64,000 nt of DNA, from positions 1 to 64,000 of the forward strand of contig CANLVH010000004.1 of assembly GCA_947494545.1 (NCBI GenBank). The letters run 5' to 3'. This document shows, one piece after another, positions 27,344-35,441 of this stretch. Made by a program: the position numbers and the translations under genes. The notes beneath the pieces were generated by a model, which had not been told where the DNA came from, searched no databases, and saw only the letters and a program-made list of their open reading frames with translations. Every line of letters begins with the position of its first letter. The first letter of the stretch is position 1. The stretch is from an uncultured Mesonia sp. GTDB taxonomy: Bacteria; Bacteroidota; Bacteroidia; Flavobacteriales; Flavobacteriaceae.

Positions 27344-28405
27344 ATGACTGTATTTTTAATCATAATAGTAATAGCGCTTCTGGGAGTTACCTTTTGGCAG
27401 ATGTCGAAAGTATTACAACTGTCTAAACCTAAACATACCGATGATTCACAGATCGCTAACAACGAAGACAACAGAAAGCAAGCATATATCCTTATAGCCT
27501 TTACAGTTTTTCTTTACGGATTAATGCTTTACAGCTTTTGGAATCATTCTAGTTATTACTTGCCGGAGGCGGCATCAGAACATGGCCAAAGCTTTGATAA
27601 TTTAATGATGCTTTCAATCGTGATTATCATGATTGTACAGGTTATCACACAATTTTTGCTTCACTTTTTCGCAATTAAATACAGAGGAGAAGAAGGTAAA
27701 AGAGCACTATTTTATGCTGATAACGATAAATTAGAATTTATTTGGACTATTATTCCGGTAATTGTATTGGCTGGCTTAATTATCTATGGTTTGTTTACGT
27801 GGTCAGATATCATGAATTTTGACGAAGATGAAGATGTTATGGTGGTAGAAATTTATGCCTATCAATTTGGTTGGAAAGCACGATACGCCGGTCAAGATAA
27901 TGTTTTAGGAAAAGCCAACGTACGTTTTATTGAAGGTAAAAATACCTTGGGTGTAGACGAAAGTGATACCTATGCAGAAGATGATAAAATAACTTCAAAG
28001 CTGCATTTGCCTGTAAATAAGAAAGTTTTGTTTAAATTTAGATCACAAGATGTATTGCACTCTGCTTATTTTCCCTTCTTTAGAGCGCAGATGAATGTTG
28101 TGCCCGGTATGATTACACAATTTAGTTTTACTCCAACAATCACTACAGAAGAAATGAGAACTACGGAGTATATGACAGAAAAGGTAGAAACCATCAATGA
28201 AATTAGAGAAGAAAGAAGTGAAGATTTGATGGCCCAAGGTGACGTAGCTTTAGACCCTTATGAGTTTGATTATTACCTACTATGTAACAAGATTTGTGGT
28301 ATTTCGCACTATAACATGCAAATGCCAATAGTAGTAGAAGGAGAAGAAGATTTTAAACAATGGTTGGCAGAACAGGCAACTTTTGAAGAATACATGAAAG
28401 ATTAA
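27344..28405 (+). CDS. coxB: Cytochrome c oxidase subunit II (CuA subunit)
   Basis: A 353-residue subunit. Four hydrophobic segments (about 1-20, 46-66, 86-110, 131-152) are present where two are usual. The CuA domain has the ligand His239 (LHSAYFPFFRAQMNVVPG) and the loop CNKICGISHYNM with Cys314, Cys318, His322 and Met325. Lys316 replaces the glutamate normally found in CxExC, whose side chain binds the nearby Mg ion in well-studied oxidases. About 45 extra charged residues (about 265-308) lie between the PGM strand and the CuA loop. It accepts electrons from ActA/ActE or cytochrome c. Same operon as act genes, 45 bp before coxA. Confidence 0.95.
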   Translation: MTVFLIIIVIALLGVTFWQMSKVLQLSKPKHTDDSQIANNEDNRKQAYILIAFTVFLYGLMLYSFWNHSSYYLPEAASEHGQSFDNLMMLSIVIIMIVQVITQFLLHFFAIKYRGEEGKRALFYADNDKLEFIWTIIPVIVLAGLIIYGLFTWSDIMNFDEDEDVMVVEIYAYQFGWKARYAGQDNVLGKANVRFIEGKNTLGVDESDTYAEDDKITSKLHLPVNKKVLFKFRSQDVLHSAYFPFFRAQMNVVPGMITQFSFTPTITTEEMRTTEYMTEKVETINEIREERSEDLMAQGDVALDPYEFDYYLLCNKICGISHYNMQMPIVVEGEEDFKQWLAEQATFEEYMKD

Positions 28406-28449
28406 TAATAACAATAAGTAGTTTTTAAAAGAAATTTATATAAATAGAT

Positions 28450-30285
28450 ATGTCAGCAACAGCAAACGCAACTTTAGCACACGATCATCACGCACATGAT
28501 GATCACGGACATCATCATAAAGAAACCTTTATAACCAAGTATATTTTTAGCCAAGATCATAAAATGATCGCTAAACAATATCTTATTACAGGTATAATAA
28601 TGGGGATACTGGGCATCCTTATGTCTGTGCTCTTTAGAATGCAAATTGCCTGGCCAGAAGAATCTTTTGTAATTTTTAAATGGTTATTAGGAGAGAAATA
28701 TGCACCGGATGGTGTTATGACTCCAGAAGCTTACCTGGCTTTAGTTACAATTCACGGTACGATAATGGTATTTTTCGTGTTAACGGCCGGTCTAAGTGGT
28801 ACATTCAGTAACCTTTTAATTCCTTTACAAATTGGAGCACGAGATATGGCATCTGGCTTCTTAAACATGCTTTCTTATTGGATATTCTTTATATCTTGTG
28901 TTATTATGTTAAGCTCCCTATTTGTCGAGTCTGGGCCTGCCTCAGCCGGTTGGACAATCTATCCGCCTTTAAGTGCCTTGCCAGAAGCAATTCCCGGTTC
29001 AGGAACGGGTATGACCTTATGGTTAATATCTATGGCGTTTTTTATTGCACAATCTTTATTAGGTTCTTTAAATTATGTGGTTACAGTAATAAATCATAGA
29101 ACCAAAGGTATGTCTATGACAAGATTACCACTTACGGTTTGGGCTTTGTTTATTACAGCAATTATTGGTATCGTATCTTTCCCGGTTTTATTATCTGCAG
29201 CTCTAATGCTTATAATGGATAGAAGTTTTGGTACTTCCTTTTTCCTCAGCGATATTTATATTCAAGGAGAAGTATTGGCGCACCAAGGTGGTTCGCCAGT
29301 ATTATTTGAGCACTTATTCTGGTTCTTAGGTCACCCCGAGGTTTATATAGTAATTCTGCCGGCAATGGGTATTGTATCAGAAATTATGTCTACAAACGCT
29401 AGAAAACCAATATTTGGTTATCGGGCTATGGTAGCTTCTATTTTAGCAATTGCTTTCTTATCTACCATTGTTTGGGGGCACCACATGTTCGTTTCCGGGA
29501 TGAACCCGTTCTTAGGTTCGGTATTTACCTTTACAACATTATTAATTGCAATTCCATCCGCAGTAAAAGCATTTAACTGGATTACAACTATCTGGAAAGG
29601 TAACCTGCAAATGAACCCTGCTATGTTATTTTCCATCGGGTTTGTTTCTACATTTATTACCGGTGGTTTAACCGGAATTATCTTAGGAGATAGTACTCTA
29701 GATATTAACGTGCACGATACTTATTTTGTTATTGCGCATTTCCACTTAGTAATGGGTATTTCTGCCATTTATGGTTTATTGGCCGGTGTATACCATTGGT
29801 TCCCTAAAATGTTTGGTAGAATGATGAATAAAAATCTAGGTTATATACATTTCTGGATAACCGCAGTAGCTGCCTACGGCGTGTTCTTCCCAATGCATTT
29901 TATTGGCTTGGCCGGACTCCCTAGACGTTATTATACTAACACAGCATTTCCATATTTTGATGACTTAGCAGATACTAACGTGTTAATTACCGTATTTGCA
30001 ATAATTGCTGCAGCAGCACAAGTAATCTTTTTGTACAATTTTATTGCAAGTATGTTTTACGGAAAAAAAGCAACCCAGAACCCTTGGAATGGTACTACAT
30101 TAGAATGGACAACACCGGTAGAGCACGTTCACGGCAACTGGCCGGGAGAATTACCAACCGTTTACCGTTGGGCCTATGACTATAGTAAATTAAACCAAGA
30201 AGAAACAGATTACGTTTTACCGGGACAAGATTTTGTGCCGCAAAACGTACCGCTTCAAGAACACGAAGAAGAGCTTAATCACTAG
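28450..30285 (+). CDS. coxA: Cytochrome c oxidase subunit I
   Basis: A 611-residue A-type heme-copper oxidase catalytic subunit with twelve or more helices. WFLGHPEVYIVILP holds the CuB His, the proton-channel Glu and the cross-linked Tyr. WGHHMF gives the other two CuB His, and VHDTYFVIAHFHLVMG the high-spin and low-spin heme His plus the His-Asp pair of the Mg site. The first 25 residues are His/Asp-rich (HDHHAHDDHGHHHKE), probably cytoplasmic. Reduces oxygen to water and pumps protons. Last gene of the act-cox operon; a hairpin terminator follows at 30307. Confidence 0.97.
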   Translation: MSATANATLAHDHHAHDDHGHHHKETFITKYIFSQDHKMIAKQYLITGIIMGILGILMSVLFRMQIAWPEESFVIFKWLLGEKYAPDGVMTPEAYLALVTIHGTIMVFFVLTAGLSGTFSNLLIPLQIGARDMASGFLNMLSYWIFFISCVIMLSSLFVESGPASAGWTIYPPLSALPEAIPGSGTGMTLWLISMAFFIAQSLLGSLNYVVTVINHRTKGMSMTRLPLTVWALFITAIIGIVSFPVLLSAALMLIMDRSFGTSFFLSDIYIQGEVLAHQGGSPVLFEHLFWFLGHPEVYIVILPAMGIVSEIMSTNARKPIFGYRAMVASILAIAFLSTIVWGHHMFVSGMNPFLGSVFTFTTLLIAIPSAVKAFNWITTIWKGNLQMNPAMLFSIGFVSTFITGGLTGIILGDSTLDINVHDTYFVIAHFHLVMGISAIYGLLAGVYHWFPKMFGRMMNKNLGYIHFWITAVAAYGVFFPMHFIGLAGLPRRYYTNTAFPYFDDLADTNVLITVFAIIAAAAQVIFLYNFIASMFYGKKATQNPWNGTTLEWTTPVEHVHGNWPGELPTVYRWAYDYSKLNQEETDYVLPGQDFVPQNVPLQEHEEELNH

Positions 30286-30306
30286 GCAATAAATAGATAT
30301 TTTAGC

Positions 30307-30341
30307 AAAAAGCCTTTTCTTATTTTTAGAAAAGGCTTTTT
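30307..30341 (+). terminator. Terminator of the act-cox operon
   Basis: Perfect 14-bp inverted repeat AAAAAGCCTTTTCT (30307-30320) / AGAAAAGGCTTTTT (30328-30341) with a 7-nt loop, 21 bp after the coxA stop. The ruvB promoter box begins 3 bp later. Confidence 0.92.
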
Positions 30342-30344
30342 CTT

Positions 30345-30352
30345 TATCTTTG
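30345..30352 (+). promoter_or_regulatory. -7 promoter box of ruvB
   Basis: TATCTTTG matches TAnnTTTG and ends 5 nt before the ATG at 30358, predicting a leaderless or nearly leaderless ruvB mRNA. Its upstream half lies in the preceding terminator, and no -33 TTTG is seen. Confidence 0.6.
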
Positions 30353-30357
30353 TAATT

Positions 30358-31380
30358 ATGAACGAAAACCTAGACCCAACTGGCGAAAATTTCTCTGCAG
30401 AAGAGTTTGATATCGAAAGAGCTTTACGACCCTTAAGTTTTGATGACTTTGCCGGCCAAGAGCGGGTATTAGAAAACTTAAAGGTTTTTGTGCAAGCCGC
30501 TAATCAAAGAGGCGAAGCTTTAGATCACACACTTTTTCACGGTCCGCCGGGTTTAGGAAAAACTACTTTGGCGCATATTTTAGCTAATGAGCTTAACGCA
30601 GGAATCAAAGTAACCTCTGGCCCCGTGTTAGACAAGCCTGGAGACCTAGCAGGATTACTTACCAATCTTGGCGATCGCGATGTGTTATTTATTGACGAAA
30701 TTCATAGGTTAAGTCCTGTTATAGAAGAATATTTATATTCTGCTATGGAAGATTTCAAGATAGACATAATGATAGAAAGCGGTCCCAATGCACGTTCTGT
30801 TCAAATAGATTTAAATCCATTTACTTTGGTTGGGGCTACAACCCGTTCTGGTTTGCTAACCGCTCCAATGCGTGCGCGTTTTGGTATTTCCAGTAGGTTG
30901 CAGTATTACTCTACCGAGTTGCTTTCAGATATATTACAGCGAAGCGCCGGTATTTTAAATGTACCCATCAATTTAGATGCCGCCATAGAAATTGCCGGAA
31001 GAAGTAGAGGAACCCCGCGTATTGCCAATGCGCTTTTAAGACGTGTACGGGATTTTGCACAAATAAAAGGCAACGGAAAAATAGATATGGAGATTTCTAA
31101 ATTTAGTTTAGAAGCTCTAAACGTAGACGCGAATGGTTTAGACGAAATGGATAATAAAATTCTCACCACAATAATAGATAAATTTAAAGGCGGTCCGGTT
31201 GGTATTACCACTTTATCTACGGCAGTAAGCGAAAGTGCCGAAACCATAGAAGAAGTCTACGAGCCTTTTCTTATTCAAGAAGGTTTTATTATAAGAACGC
31301 CAAGAGGGCGCGAAGTTACTGAAGCCGCTTATAAGCATTTAGGAAAAACCAGACCCAATTCGCAAGGTGGTTTGTTTTAA
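30358..31380 (+). CDS. ruvB: Holliday junction branch migration ATPase RuvB
   Basis: A 340-residue hexameric AAA+ motor that drives branch migration with RuvA. Walker [10 protein letters not shown] at 62-70, Walker [10 protein letters not shown], sensor region [10 protein letters not shown], arginine-finger region [14 protein letters not shown], and a C-terminal winged-helix domain ending [16 protein letters not shown]. Length and motifs are standard. ruvA is at 34828, separated by queG and maeB, so the pair is not in one operon here. Confidence 0.97.
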   Translation: MNENLDPTGENFSAEEFDIERALRPLSFDDFAGQERVLENLKVFVQAANQRGEALDHTLFHGPPGLGKTTLAHILANELNAGIKVTSGPVLDKPGDLAGLLTNLGDRDVLFIDEIHRLSPVIEEYLYSAMEDFKIDIMIESGPNARSVQIDLNPFTLVGATTRSGLLTAPMRARFGISSRLQYYSTELLSDILQRSAGILNVPINLDAAIEIAGRSRGTPRIANALLRRVRDFAQIKGNGKIDMEISKFSLEALNVDANGLDEMDNKILTTIIDKFKGGPVGITTLSTAVSESAETIEEVYEPFLIQEGFIIRTPRGREVTEAAYKHLGKTRPNSQGGLF

Positions 31381-31458
31381 TAATTTTGTTTTTTAGCTAA
31401 AGCGGAACTTTTAGCGAGCTAATAACTACTAAAATTGTAGAACCAAAAAATACTTTTT

Positions 31459-32382
31459 TTGACTAATTCCGAAAAAAATACCAAACTTATTAAAGGCAAA
31501 GCCAAAGAACTCGGCTTTTTATCTTGTGGGATAAGTGAAGCAGGATTTTTAGAAAAAGAAGCACCGCGATTAGAGCAATGGCTGGAAGAAAACCGAAACG
31601 GCCAGATGCAGTATATGGAAAATTATTTCGATAAACGTTTAGACCCAACCATTTTGGTGCCAAATTCTAAAAGTGTGGTTTCTCTTTTACTGAATTACTT
31701 TCCGGAAGAAAAACAACGTGACGACACGTATAAAATTTCTAAATATGCGTATGGTCGCGATTATCACTTTGTGATAAAAGATAAACTGAAAACCTTATTA
31801 GCGTACATTCAAGAAGAAATAGGCGAAGTTAGTGGGCGCGCTTTTACAGATTCTGCGCCGGTTTTAGATAAAGCATGGGCAGCAAAAAGCGGCTTGGGGT
31901 GGATTGGCAAAAACTCCAACCTTCTGTCAAAAAAGACGGGTTCTTTCTTTTTTATAGCAGAACTTATCATAGACCTAGATTTAGAATACGACACGCCGGT
32001 TACAGACCATTGCGGTAGTTGTACTGCCTGCATAGACGCTTGCCCTACAGATGCCATTTACGAACCTTACCGGGTAGATGGCAGCAAATGCATTTCGTAT
32101 TATACCATAGAGTTGAAAGAGGCAATTCCGCAAAGCGAAAAAGGAAAATTTGAAGATTGGATGTTTGGCTGTGATATTTGTCAAGACGTTTGCCCGTGGA
32201 ACCGTTTTTCGCAACCCCACAACGAACCACTTTTTAATCCGCATCCTGATTTATTAGAATACAGCAAAGCAGATTGGGAGGACATTACCAAAGAAACCTT
32301 TGGACAAATTTTCAAGAAATCTGCCGTAAAACGTACAAAATTTAGCGGTTTGCAAAGAAATATAGAATTTTTAAAAAGCTAA
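31459..32382 (+). CDS. queG: Epoxyqueuosine reductase QueG
   Basis: A 307-residue cobalamin/iron-sulfur enzyme for the last step of queuosine synthesis in tRNA (epoxyqueuosine to queuosine). Family phrases [16 protein letters not shown] and [15 protein letters not shown] lie at the N-terminus. Two [4Fe-4S] sets follow: [16 protein letters not shown] and [13 protein letters not shown]. The start is a TTG at 31459 (the tail of a T7 run); no ATG precedes the conserved N-terminus and an in-frame stop lies at 31438. The protein stops after the second cluster, lacking the HEAT-like tail of longer QueG forms, as is common in this phylum. Confidence 0.93.
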   Translation: MTNSEKNTKLIKGKAKELGFLSCGISEAGFLEKEAPRLEQWLEENRNGQMQYMENYFDKRLDPTILVPNSKSVVSLLLNYFPEEKQRDDTYKISKYAYGRDYHFVIKDKLKTLLAYIQEEIGEVSGRAFTDSAPVLDKAWAAKSGLGWIGKNSNLLSKKTGSFFFIAELIIDLDLEYDTPVTDHCGSCTACIDACPTDAIYEPYRVDGSKCISYYTIELKEAIPQSEKGKFEDWMFGCDICQDVCPWNRFSQPHNEPLFNPHPDLLEYSKADWEDITKETFGQIFKKSAVKRTKFSGLQRNIEFLKS

Positions 32383-32407
32383 GTTTTTAGTATTACAACT
32401 TCTATGT

Positions 32408-32415
32408 TACCTTTG
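32408..32415 (+). promoter_or_regulatory. -7 promoter box of maeB
   Basis: TACCTTTG matches TAnnTTTG 22 nt before the ATG at 32438. A TTTTT run lies 19 nt upstream in the -33 position instead of TTTG. Confidence 0.55.
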
Positions 32416-32437
32416 TTAGTCCGCAAAATAAAAAACT

Positions 32438-34741
32438 ATGAGCAACCACGAAGAACGCAAGAGAAGAGAAGCTTTAATCTACCATGCCAAACCTATACCC
32501 GGCAAAATAAAAGTGGTGCCTACCAAAAAATATTCTACCCAACGGGACTTGGCTTTGGCATATTCGCCTGGCGTGGCAGCACCTTGTTTAGAAATTGAAA
32601 AAGATCTAAATAATGCCTATAAATATACCGGTAAAGGTAATTTGGTTGCAGTAATTTCTAACGGAACCGCAGTGTTGGGCTTGGGAGACATTGGTCCCGA
32701 AGCTTCTAAACCCGTAATGGAAGGTAAAGGTTTGTTGTTTAAAATTTTTGCAGATATAGATGTTTTTGATATTGAGGTAGACACAAAAGACGTAGATTCT
32801 TTTATAGAAACAGTAAAAAATATTGCTCCAACTTTTGGCGGAATTAATTTAGAAGACATCAAAGCTCCCGAAGCTTTTGAGATAGAAAGAAGATTAAAAG
32901 AAGAGTTGGATATTCCTGTAATGCACGACGACCAGCACGGGACCGCTATTATTTCGGCAGCAGCCTTATTAAACGCTTTAGAAATTGCAGGTAAAAACAT
33001 AGAAGAAGCCAAAATGGTTATCTCCGGTGCCGGTTCTGCAGCAATTGCCTGCGCAAAATTATATGTTTCTCTAGGCCTAAAACCTTCTAACATTATAATG
33101 TTTAACAGTAAAGGTTCGTTGCAAAAAGACGATCCTAAATTATCAGAAATGCAAAAAGAATTTGCATCAGATAAAAAGTATAAAGACTTGGCAGACGCGG
33201 TTAAAAATGCAGATGTTTTTGTAGGACTTTCCGTTGGCGGAATACTTTCTGCAGATATGCTCAAAACTATGGCCAAAAATCCAATTGTTTTTGCAATGGC
33301 CAATCCTAATCCCGAAATAGAATACAATCTGGCAGTAAAAACCAGAGACGACGTTATTATGGCAACCGGCCGAAGCGATAATCCTAACCAAGTAAACAAT
33401 GTGTTGGGTTTTCCTTTTATTTTTAGAGGAGCGTTAGACGTGCGCGCAACCAAAATTAACGAAGAGATGAAGTTGGCCGCCGTTAAGGCTTTAGCCAATT
33501 TAGCCAAAGAACCCGTGCCGGAACAAGTGAATATAGCCTACGGCGAAACCAAAATGAACTTTGGTAGAGAATATATTATTCCAAAACCATTTGATTCTCG
33601 TTTACTTACTGTTGTACCGCCGGCAGTTGCAAAAGCCGCTATAGATAGCGGAGTGGCAAAAGAACCAATAGAAGATTGGAGTCGTTACGAAGACGAATTA
33701 TACGAACGCCAAGGTGGCGATAATAAAATTACACGTCTGTTGTTAAACCGTGCCAAAACCAATCCTAAAAAAGTTGTTTTTGCAGAAGCAGATCATTTAG
33801 ATGTTATGAAAACTGCTCAAATTGTACACGACGAAGGTATTGCTATTCCTGTTCTACTTGGTCGTAGAGAAGTTATTGAAGAGTTAATGCGAGAAATTGA
33901 ATTTGAGGGCAAAGGTATAAGTATAATAGACCCAAAATCTGACGAAGAAAAAGAACAACGTGAAAAGTTTGCCGAGATATTTTGGAACGCTCGCAAACGC
34001 GACGGAGTTACTTTGTACGATGCCCAAAAATTAATGCGCGAACGCAATTATTTTGCGGCTATGATGGTTAATGAAGGCCAAGCAGATGCTTTGCTTTCGG
34101 GGTATTCAAGGTCTTATCCTTCTGTGGTAAAGCCAATGTTAGATTTAATTGGGATGGCAAAAGGTGTTTCTAGAATTGCCGCTACCAATTTAATGAATAC
34201 TTCTCGTGGACCATTATTTATAAGCGATACTTCCATAAATATAGATCCAGATGCTAAAGATTTAGCCCGTATTGCACAAATGACATCGTATACCGTTAAA
34301 ATGTTTGGTTTAGAGCCGGTAATGGGAATGATTTCGTATGCCAATTTTGGCTCTTCCGAAAAGCCTAGTGCCAGTAAAGTAAAAGAAGCGGTAGAGTATT
34401 TGCATAAGGTGTGTCCGGATATTTGTGTAGATGGTGAGTTACAAGTAGACTTTGCTTTAAACAAAGAAATGCTTCAGAATAAGTTTCCTTTTTCAAAATT
34501 GGTAGGGCGTAAAATAAATACCTTAATTTATCCTAACCTAACAGCGGCTAACAGTACGTATAAGTTGCTTAAAGAATTAAATAATACAGATTCTATAGGG
34601 CCAATTATGATGGGCTTAAAGAAACCTGCTCATATCTTACAACTTGGCGCCAGTGTAGAAGAAATGGTAAATATGACGGCAGTTGCAGTAGTAGATGCGC
34701 AAGAAAAAGAAAAGAAGAAAAAACCTGATGTGCATATTTAA
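32438..34741 (+). CDS. maeB: NADP-dependent malic enzyme (MaeB type, with phosphotransacetylase-like domain)
   Basis: A 767-residue cytoplasmic enzyme that converts malate to pyruvate, CO2 and NADPH. The malic domain starts near 20 with LALAYSPGVAAPCLE and has MHDDQHGTA at 162-170 with metal-binding Asp. The nucleotide site is VISGAGSAAIACAKLY. From about residue 430 a phosphate acetyltransferase-like domain follows (KVVFAEADHLDVMKTAQ, AMMVNEGQADALLSGYSRSYP), which in MaeB proteins is regulatory and binds acetyl-CoA. Full two-domain length is normal, not a fusion artefact. Own promoter; downstream gene ruvA also has one. Confidence 0.96.
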   Translation: MSNHEERKRREALIYHAKPIPGKIKVVPTKKYSTQRDLALAYSPGVAAPCLEIEKDLNNAYKYTGKGNLVAVISNGTAVLGLGDIGPEASKPVMEGKGLLFKIFADIDVFDIEVDTKDVDSFIETVKNIAPTFGGINLEDIKAPEAFEIERRLKEELDIPVMHDDQHGTAIISAAALLNALEIAGKNIEEAKMVISGAGSAAIACAKLYVSLGLKPSNIIMFNSKGSLQKDDPKLSEMQKEFASDKKYKDLADAVKNADVFVGLSVGGILSADMLKTMAKNPIVFAMANPNPEIEYNLAVKTRDDVIMATGRSDNPNQVNNVLGFPFIFRGALDVRATKINEEMKLAAVKALANLAKEPVPEQVNIAYGETKMNFGREYIIPKPFDSRLLTVVPPAVAKAAIDSGVAKEPIEDWSRYEDELYERQGGDNKITRLLLNRAKTNPKKVVFAEADHLDVMKTAQIVHDEGIAIPVLLGRREVIEELMREIEFEGKGISIIDPKSDEEKEQREKFAEIFWNARKRDGVTLYDAQKLMRERNYFAAMMVNEGQADALLSGYSRSYPSVVKPMLDLIGMAKGVSRIAATNLMNTSRGPLFISDTSINIDPDAKDLARIAQMTSYTVKMFGLEPVMGMISYANFGSSEKPSASKVKEAVEYLHKVCPDICVDGELQVDFALNKEMLQNKFPFSKLVGRKINTLIYPNLTAANSTYKLLKELNNTDSIGPIMMGLKKPAHILQLGASVEEMVNMTAVAVVDAQEKEKKKKPDVHI

Positions 34742-34796
34742 CGTTTGTAAGCCATAATTCGCTATTGTTAAAATTTTTACATCTTAATTATTTTCC

Positions 34797-34804
34797 TACA
34801 TTTG
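34797..34804 (+). promoter_or_regulatory. -7 promoter box of ruvA (and possibly sprA)
   Basis: TACATTTG matches TAnnTTTG 23 nt before the ATG at 34828. A TTTTT run about 18 nt upstream occupies the -33 region. sprA follows ruvA with no visible promoter or terminator between them. Confidence 0.55.
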
Positions 34805-34827
34805 AAGCTTTAACTTTTGGTTAACTT

Positions 34828-35409
34828 ATGATTACACACCTAAGGGGGAAATTAGTAGAGAAAAACCCTACAGATATTATTGTAGAATGTGGCGGAGTTG
34901 GGTATTTTTTAAATATTTCTTTGCATACCCACGCTTTAATTCCGGAGCAAGAAAACATCTTTATTTTAACCTATCTGCAAGTTAGGGAAGATGCGCAAAC
35001 CCTTTTTGGTTTTATGGAAAAGGCAGAGAGAAGCTTGTTTATAAAGCTAATCTCGGTTTCGGGAATTGGCGCAAGCACTGCTCGTACAATGCTGTCTTCA
35101 CTCTCTCCTGCACAAATTATTAAAGCTATTACCACAGAAGATGTAGCTACAATAAAAAGTATAAAAGGTATTGGTGCAAAAACAGCACAACGTGTAATTA
35201 TAGATCTAAAAGATAAATTAGGCGGGGTAGAAGATGTAAACAAAATTTTAACATCTCAAGGCAATACCCATAAAGAAGAAGCGTTATCTGCATTAGAGAC
35301 GCTCGGATACACCAAAAAACAATCGGATAAAATAGTTAAAAAGGTGGTTTCTGAAAATCCGGATGCAAGCGTTGAAACTATAATAAAGTTGGCACTTAAA
35401 AACCTTTAG
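34828..35409 (+). CDS. ruvA: Holliday junction recognition protein RuvA
   Basis: A 193-residue tetrameric protein that holds the four-way junction for RuvB. OB-fold domain I (MITHLRGKLVEKNPTDIIVE), domain II with two helix-hairpin-helix motifs (ISVSGIGASTARTMLSSL and IKSIKGIGAKTAQRVIIDL), an acidic pin region, and C-terminal domain III (KEEALSALETLGYTKKQSDK) that contacts RuvB. It precedes sprA closely (no more than 32 bp) and is probably co-transcribed with it, an arrangement I recall from other Flavobacteriia. Confidence 0.96.
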   Translation: MITHLRGKLVEKNPTDIIVECGGVGYFLNISLHTHALIPEQENIFILTYLQVREDAQTLFGFMEKAERSLFIKLISVSGIGASTARTMLSSLSPAQIIKAITTEDVATIKSIKGIGAKTAQRVIIDLKDKLGGVEDVNKILTSQGNTHKEEALSALETLGYTKKQSDKIVKKVVSENPDASVETIIKLALKNL

Positions 35410-35441
35410 ATACCTTGAGAGAAACTATTTTTCTTAATTCG

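Noticed and set aside
32617-33507. 296-codon open frame antisense to maeB
   Set aside because: Low-complexity Ser/Ala/Ile/Lys-rich translation with no motif, lying wholly within a well-supported gene; a codon-bias shadow.
32438-34741. Possible fusion of malic enzyme and phosphotransacetylase genes
   Set aside because: The two-domain form is the normal MaeB architecture, so it is not a novel fusion.
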